This document shows positions 60,275-64,000 of a DNA stretch of 64,000 nucleotides, in pieces. This DNA comes from Epiperipatus broadwayi (Eukaryota; Onychophora; Udeonychophora; Euonychophora; Peripatidae): assembly GCA_028023455.1 (NCBI GenBank), contig JAQFVV010006197.1:18537254-18601253 (forward strand), given 5' to 3'. The stretch's first letter is position 1; every line of letters begins with the position of its first letter. The position numbers were made by a program, and so were the translations under genes. The notes below the pieces were generated by a model that worked only from the letters and a program-made list of their open reading frames with translations, did not search any database and was not told the origin of the DNA.

Positions 60275-60403
60275 ATGTTCTGTGACTTCTCCTTATACGG
60301 AGTCAGGAATCTCTCAGCCACTATATTCAGAGAAACCTGTTAGCCACTTTACCTTCCCTTTTCATTCCCCATCCTAAGTTTCTTCTCTATCCTGCTCCAT
60401 CCC
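60275..60403. repeat. Family J dispersed repeat, copy 2
   Basis: This matches 37906-38030 at about 80-85 percent, including GTCAGGAATCTCTCAGC and AGAGAAACCTGTTAGCCA. Confidence 0.7.
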
Positions 60404-61448
60404 ATATAAAAGTTGAATATATAGCTACATCTAACATTTATAAAAGTTGTACTTTGAAGTCTTAGCTAAGTGCAAAATTCTGAGTGAAATAATAATAGTA
60501 ATATTGAAAATTAATAATCAAAGCAATTAATTAGATCTAGATTTATGGAATATCAAGCATATTAATGTCTTATACAGGTGAAATCATATTTTGTTCAACA
60601 CAAAATAAGTTGACAGAATATCACTGAATAAAAATGAACCTTAAATTAAGGTTTGTTAAATAATTTATAGAGTATATTTGTAATGGTTTTCATCAATAAA
60701 TCATTACTGCAAAAATTATAATTTTAAAAAGATAATGGAATTTTTAAATAAGGAATTTATAATGAAATAAATCACTTTAATTAGCCTACTGTAGGATTAG
60801 AATCTTTCCTACAATTCTCCAAAGAAGAATGAAGATTACTTGATTACATATTTCTAAAACATAGTTATACAAAACTCTCAATTTCTACACATTTTTAATT
60901 AATATGGATAAAAACCCATGAACAAGTCAAATTATATGTCTCCAAGATGCTTTTCTGATCTATTGAAGATTTAAAATACTTTCAAAGATCTCGTATAGTT
61001 GAGATAAAAATGTGAGGCATGATGCGAGAAAAATTGGACAGTTAAAACGCGAGTAGAGAAAAAAAATATGACAAAAAATATTTGATTGTCTTGTGAGAGA
61101 ATATTTTCTAACAACAGCTAGATATATTTTAATTAATATAATAACATTTGTGCAAGATAAAAAAAAAACAGTTTTTTGAAAATAATACTGAAAGTATATA
61201 AAATAAATCGGAAATAATTTTTAAAATCTAGTAAAGAAATGACAACAGTTATATAAAAAATGCGCAAAGTAAATTTCGATTAAAATATATTCAAGAAAAG
61301 TAATAAATCTAAAATAGCTTTACTGTAAAAATAAATAAATATAAATTTAGCATTGTTCAAATTAAATCTTACTACCTTTATAATTAATTTCATAATTAGT
61401 CTTCATTTTTATCGAATAACCGTTTTTAAATAAAGCACAAGTAAAGTT
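60404..61448. other. AT-rich DNA upstream of the PRIM2 exon
   Basis: No exon was identified. If the PRIM2 exon is the first coding exon, its promoter lies here, but no clear TATA or CpG-rich segment is seen. Confidence 0.35.
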
Positions 61449-61477
61449 TTGTGGATATTTTTTACAGCGCCCTCTAA

Positions 61478-61795
61478 TTTGACCAATTATTTAAGTTTTT
61501 TGATTATGTCCTTTTATCTTAAGCCACCTCGAGGTACTATTAAGTTAGAAAAACTCGAAAATTTTTGTCAAATTCGATTAGCATTTCTGTTGCAAATACT
61601 GAAATACGATAATGAGTCATCGCGAGAAGTTATCGAGCAGTGTAAACTTTCCAAAAATTCGTCGTGTTTAATTGATGGCTCACAGGAAGATAAAATTTCT
61701 CATTTTATACTCAGGTTAGTTAATGATTTGAATTTTCCAGAAATGATAACTTATTATAATAGTTCAAGTCATTATTACACAATTTTGAGTTACGG
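61478..61795 (+). CDS. PRIM2: DNA primase large subunit, N-terminal exon
   Basis: The frame is open from before 61449 to 61799. It reads MSFYLKPPRGTIKLEKLENF then RLAFLLQILKYDN, and later EDKISHFILRLVNDLNFPEM. The order of the FYL-PP block, the L-E-F/L-ENL helix and the SHFILRL helix is that of the N-terminal domain of the primase p58 subunit, which bridges the catalytic subunit and polymerase alpha. The iron-sulfur C-terminal domain is not in the window. The first ATG is at 61506. The frame runs back without ATG to an acceptor-like TTTTTTACAG at about 61468-61477, so this may be exon 2. A GTAGGC donor follows codon fragment GG at 61795. Assignment rests on recalled family pattern. Confidence 0.7.
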
Positions 61796-62047
61796 GTAGG
61801 CTTTAGTAGTAGATTTTTAAGATCAAATTACTGTATATGATCATGATAGTAATAATTTGGGTAAAAGTTTATCATGTTCGCTCTCTATTTTTTAAAAATT
61901 AGAACTACATTATTATTCGAAAATCTTACGTATATGCTACTATATTACAATTACATTAAAATGTAAAAATATTTGAAAACCAGGCACTCTTCACAAATCT
62001 GGAGCTTAATTGTAACTATAGGGGATTTTTTTTTTCATGTGTCAAAG

Positions 62048-62105
62048 CATAGGCCGGGAAGCGAACCCGCGACACTCACTGATCACTCTGCCACTAACGC
62101 TTGAC
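62048..62105 (-). repeat. tRNA-like segment (SINE head or tRNA remnant)
   Basis: The minus strand reads AGCGTTAGTGGCAGAGTG and later CGGGTTCGCTTCCCG, a perfect four-pair T-arm and a near-consensus B-box. The acceptor ends pair for five of seven bases. At about 56 bases it is too short for a whole tRNA, so an internal part is missing. It directly adjoins the family G copy. Confidence 0.6.
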
Positions 62106-62109
62106 AAGT

Positions 62110-62488
62110 ATAGGCGATTTGAACTCAGATTTTCAAGCGCCCTTCAACTATTCACACTATCTCATACAACTGATACACTTGTAGAAAAGATTAATAATCA
62201 CCGAGATTCGTATTTCGTGCTAAACCAGCACTCATCAGTTGGTCCAGATTATCATCTCCCACCATATATATATAATCAGTGCTCAGCTTATATTAAGATA
62301 GCAAATCTTCACATTTTAATGGACAGGCTTCAATCTACTCCAACTTTTCAGCCATCCACATCATTGAAAATCTTATGATGAAAACCCAAATCCCAAGCAG
62401 ATGCCAATATTATTGCCATGCCCATGTTGACTCCAAGTCACTCTGACCCCTCATGTATAGGACTGTATCCATTAAATACATAGAAGAG
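62110..62488 (-). mobile_element. Family G hammerhead element, copy G6
   Basis: This matches the 39-kb unit over most of its length, including the hammerhead and the CCTCATGTA(C/T)AGGAC tail. It lacks an inverted arm. It ends exactly where family F sequence begins (about 62489). Confidence 0.8.
62195..62251 (-). ncRNA. Hammerhead, type I, near-intact (G6)
   Basis: Core CUGAUGA and GAAA are intact. Stem II is a perfect five-pair helix (GUGCU with AGCAC) with the canonical G-C closing pair. Outer stem I (UAAUC with GAUUA) is kept; inner stem I and stem III each have one mismatch. The triplet is AUC. Confidence 0.7.
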
Positions 62489-62670
62489 GTGCAGTGCTCT
62501 CAGATCCAAGGCTCCTCACTGACGAAGACCACAAGCTTGAAACTAGTCTGGGGATATTGGATGAGTAGGCACTAGATGGGGATTTTATGTACAAGCCTTC
62601 TGGCATCTATTGATTACTCTAGCTTGCTGTGTGTGGCAAAATGTATAGTGAGTTTTGCCTGGTTTAAAAA
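62489..62670 (+). mobile_element. Family F fragment fused to family G
   Basis: From GTGCAGTGCTCTCAGATCC onward the sequence matches the F unit in the orientation of F5 and ends at TTTTGCCTGGTTTAAAA. The junction with G6 is direct, with no spacer. Confidence 0.8.
62504..62562 (+). ncRNA. Hammerhead ribozyme, type I (F7)
   Basis: Core CUGACGA, GAAAC and CUAGUC are present and both halves of stem I pair as in F2. Stem II is changed (AGAC with GCUU): the closing pair is now A-U but an inner A-C mismatch appears. Confidence 0.7.
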
Positions 62671-64000
62671 CCCTTATCATCTCATATTTAGATTTTCAAT
62701 TAATCCGTTGTGTTATTGAAGTACTTACATGTGCTCCTATGGCTAAAATTTAATAAACATAAATGAGTAAGATGTTTATTATTGACTAACTTGATAAATA
62801 GTATCGATTTTTTACATCTATAATAAAGGCTTAAAATTATTTTCCCACTTTTTAAAAATTTAATGGTATTTCGCTCCTATGCATTTCATGTAAAAATTAA
62901 GCTGATAGTAATGGTTACTACCCTGATATATTAATTGATAATGATAATATATTAAGAAAATCAAGTCAAAAATAAGGTTTTAGAATAAGACTTTGTAAAA
63001 GTGCTTAGAAATAAATATATCAGTTGTCGGATTTATTAATGAAGGTTTTGTATAGAAATATTACTTTTCTTGTTTGAATAAGTATATATTAGTTTCTCCT
63101 AGATAGCAAGTAACTGATAACTTATTAAGATATTATAGTGGAAGTTATATTTAAATGTTCATCTCAGGTAATCAGAAATGTGAATAAATGGCAGTCTCCC
63201 CTTTTTTCACTTTGCAAGTAGTATTTATGTATGTAAAACCAGTTGCCTTAATTTGGGTGCCAAAGTTCATATTATAAGAAAGAACAAAATATGAAAACTC
63301 TTAACAAGCTATAAATATTTATTCCAGAGATATTATGGAATCTAGCTATATTAAGAATACTGAAGTCAAGACCTAATTTGTAAAAATGAAAAAAATTAAT
63401 CCATGAAACACCTTGAGTGCCAAATATCACCTCTATAGAGCTATTATCTTTTCTATAAAGCACATTATAATGTGGAAAAATGAATATTTTCTATAAAATA
63501 GTAGTAACAATGCTGATATAATTGCACATTAGGAGACCCTTTATTTCTCCAATAATGATCATCTCAAAATTCCTGACTTCACGCTCATTTTTGTTGTTTC
63601 AGAACATCTAGCAAAATAAATAATTTCATTGAAGAAAGTTCAAGTCATTAAATCATTATATGACTAGATATTATTTACAATCTGCCTAATGTAGAATGGA
63701 CTCACTTCTTACAGACTTTCCTACACCTTTTATATATATAATATTTCATGTTCCATAAATAACTGAGGAAACTTAACTGAGGATAAAGCAGTTTTCAGTG
63801 TTTCAAATTGATGACTAAACAATATGCGCATAATTTATAATGATAGTTTAAAAAAAAATATTCAGGCAAATGATTTTGCTTAATATTAACAAAATATAGA
63901 TCTATTCATTACCTGCTGCTTTATGAATATTTGATCTTTATTTCATAATCAATGTGTATCAATTTTTTTTACTTTTGTCTTTTATATTTCTTTAGCTGAA
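62671..64000. other. AT-rich non-coding DNA, probably PRIM2 intron
   Basis: No further PRIM2 exon was found. The minus-strand frame at 63272-63463 has no splice or family support. Confidence 0.35.

Noticed and set aside
1-64000. CRISPR arrays, bacterial operons or riboswitches
   Set aside because: No regularly spaced short repeats, ribosome binding sites or long bacterial-type genes are present. The window is eukaryotic.

Overview
The window looks like nuclear DNA from an AT-rich invertebrate animal. It has very long non-coding stretches, short exons bounded by GT-AG splice sites, several decayed eukaryotic transposon classes and no bacterial-style gene packing. A mollusc is my guess from the mix of repeats, but the sequence does not settle the phylum.

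Host genes. On the plus strand, 61.45-61.80 kb holds an exon that reads as the N-terminal part of DNA primase large subunit (PRIM2). On the minus strand, a series of short exons with good splice signals runs from about 43.94 kb down to 16.51 kb. The groups 43.94-43.33, 37.53-33.21 and 30.05-26.39 kb keep phase and frame internally, but some linking exons were not found, so one or two genes may be present. I do not recognise the product. A possible plus-strand terminal exon lies at 10.37-10.51 kb.

Classical transposons. A Tigger/pogo-type DNA transposon (50.09-53.78 kb) has about 62-bp terminal inverted repeats, TA flanks and a dead transposase. Two decayed RTE-clade non-LTR retrotransposon copies lie head to tail at 55.7-59.14 kb. 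There is a Penelope-like fragment with RT tail and GIY-YIG region (18.1-18.8 kb), a non-autonomous hAT element with perfect 8-bp target duplications (25.65-26.24 kb), a mariner scrap (26.64-26.89 kb), a possible solo LTR (59.6-60.1 kb) and several tRNA-derived SINE-like heads.

The most striking content is a dense set of non-coding repeats carrying type I hammerhead ribozymes. I count 16 motif copies in four families, here called F, G, H and K: 13.8-14.9, 44.4-45.3, 55.3-55.6 and 62.5 kb (F); 7.0, 39.2-39.9, 40.5-40.8 and 62.2 kb (G); 31.4-31.8 kb (H); 41.3-41.6 kb (K). Several copies have an intact catalytic core, stem II, a very short stem III and a two-part stem I with an internal loop, and family G shows a compensatory base change in stem I. 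F has tandem units of 443-456 bp and G about 476 bp, as expected for retrozymes, which are copied from small circular self-cleaving RNAs. Most of these insertions, and the ribozyme-less family A at 4.7-5.5 kb, share one odd layout: a little more than one unit in direct orientation joined to a partial unit in inverted orientation, giving palindromes with arms of up to 340 bp. I infer that they arise by twin-primed or strand-switching reverse transcription of a circular template. The RTE and Penelope-like remnants nearby show which reverse transcriptases have acted in this genome.
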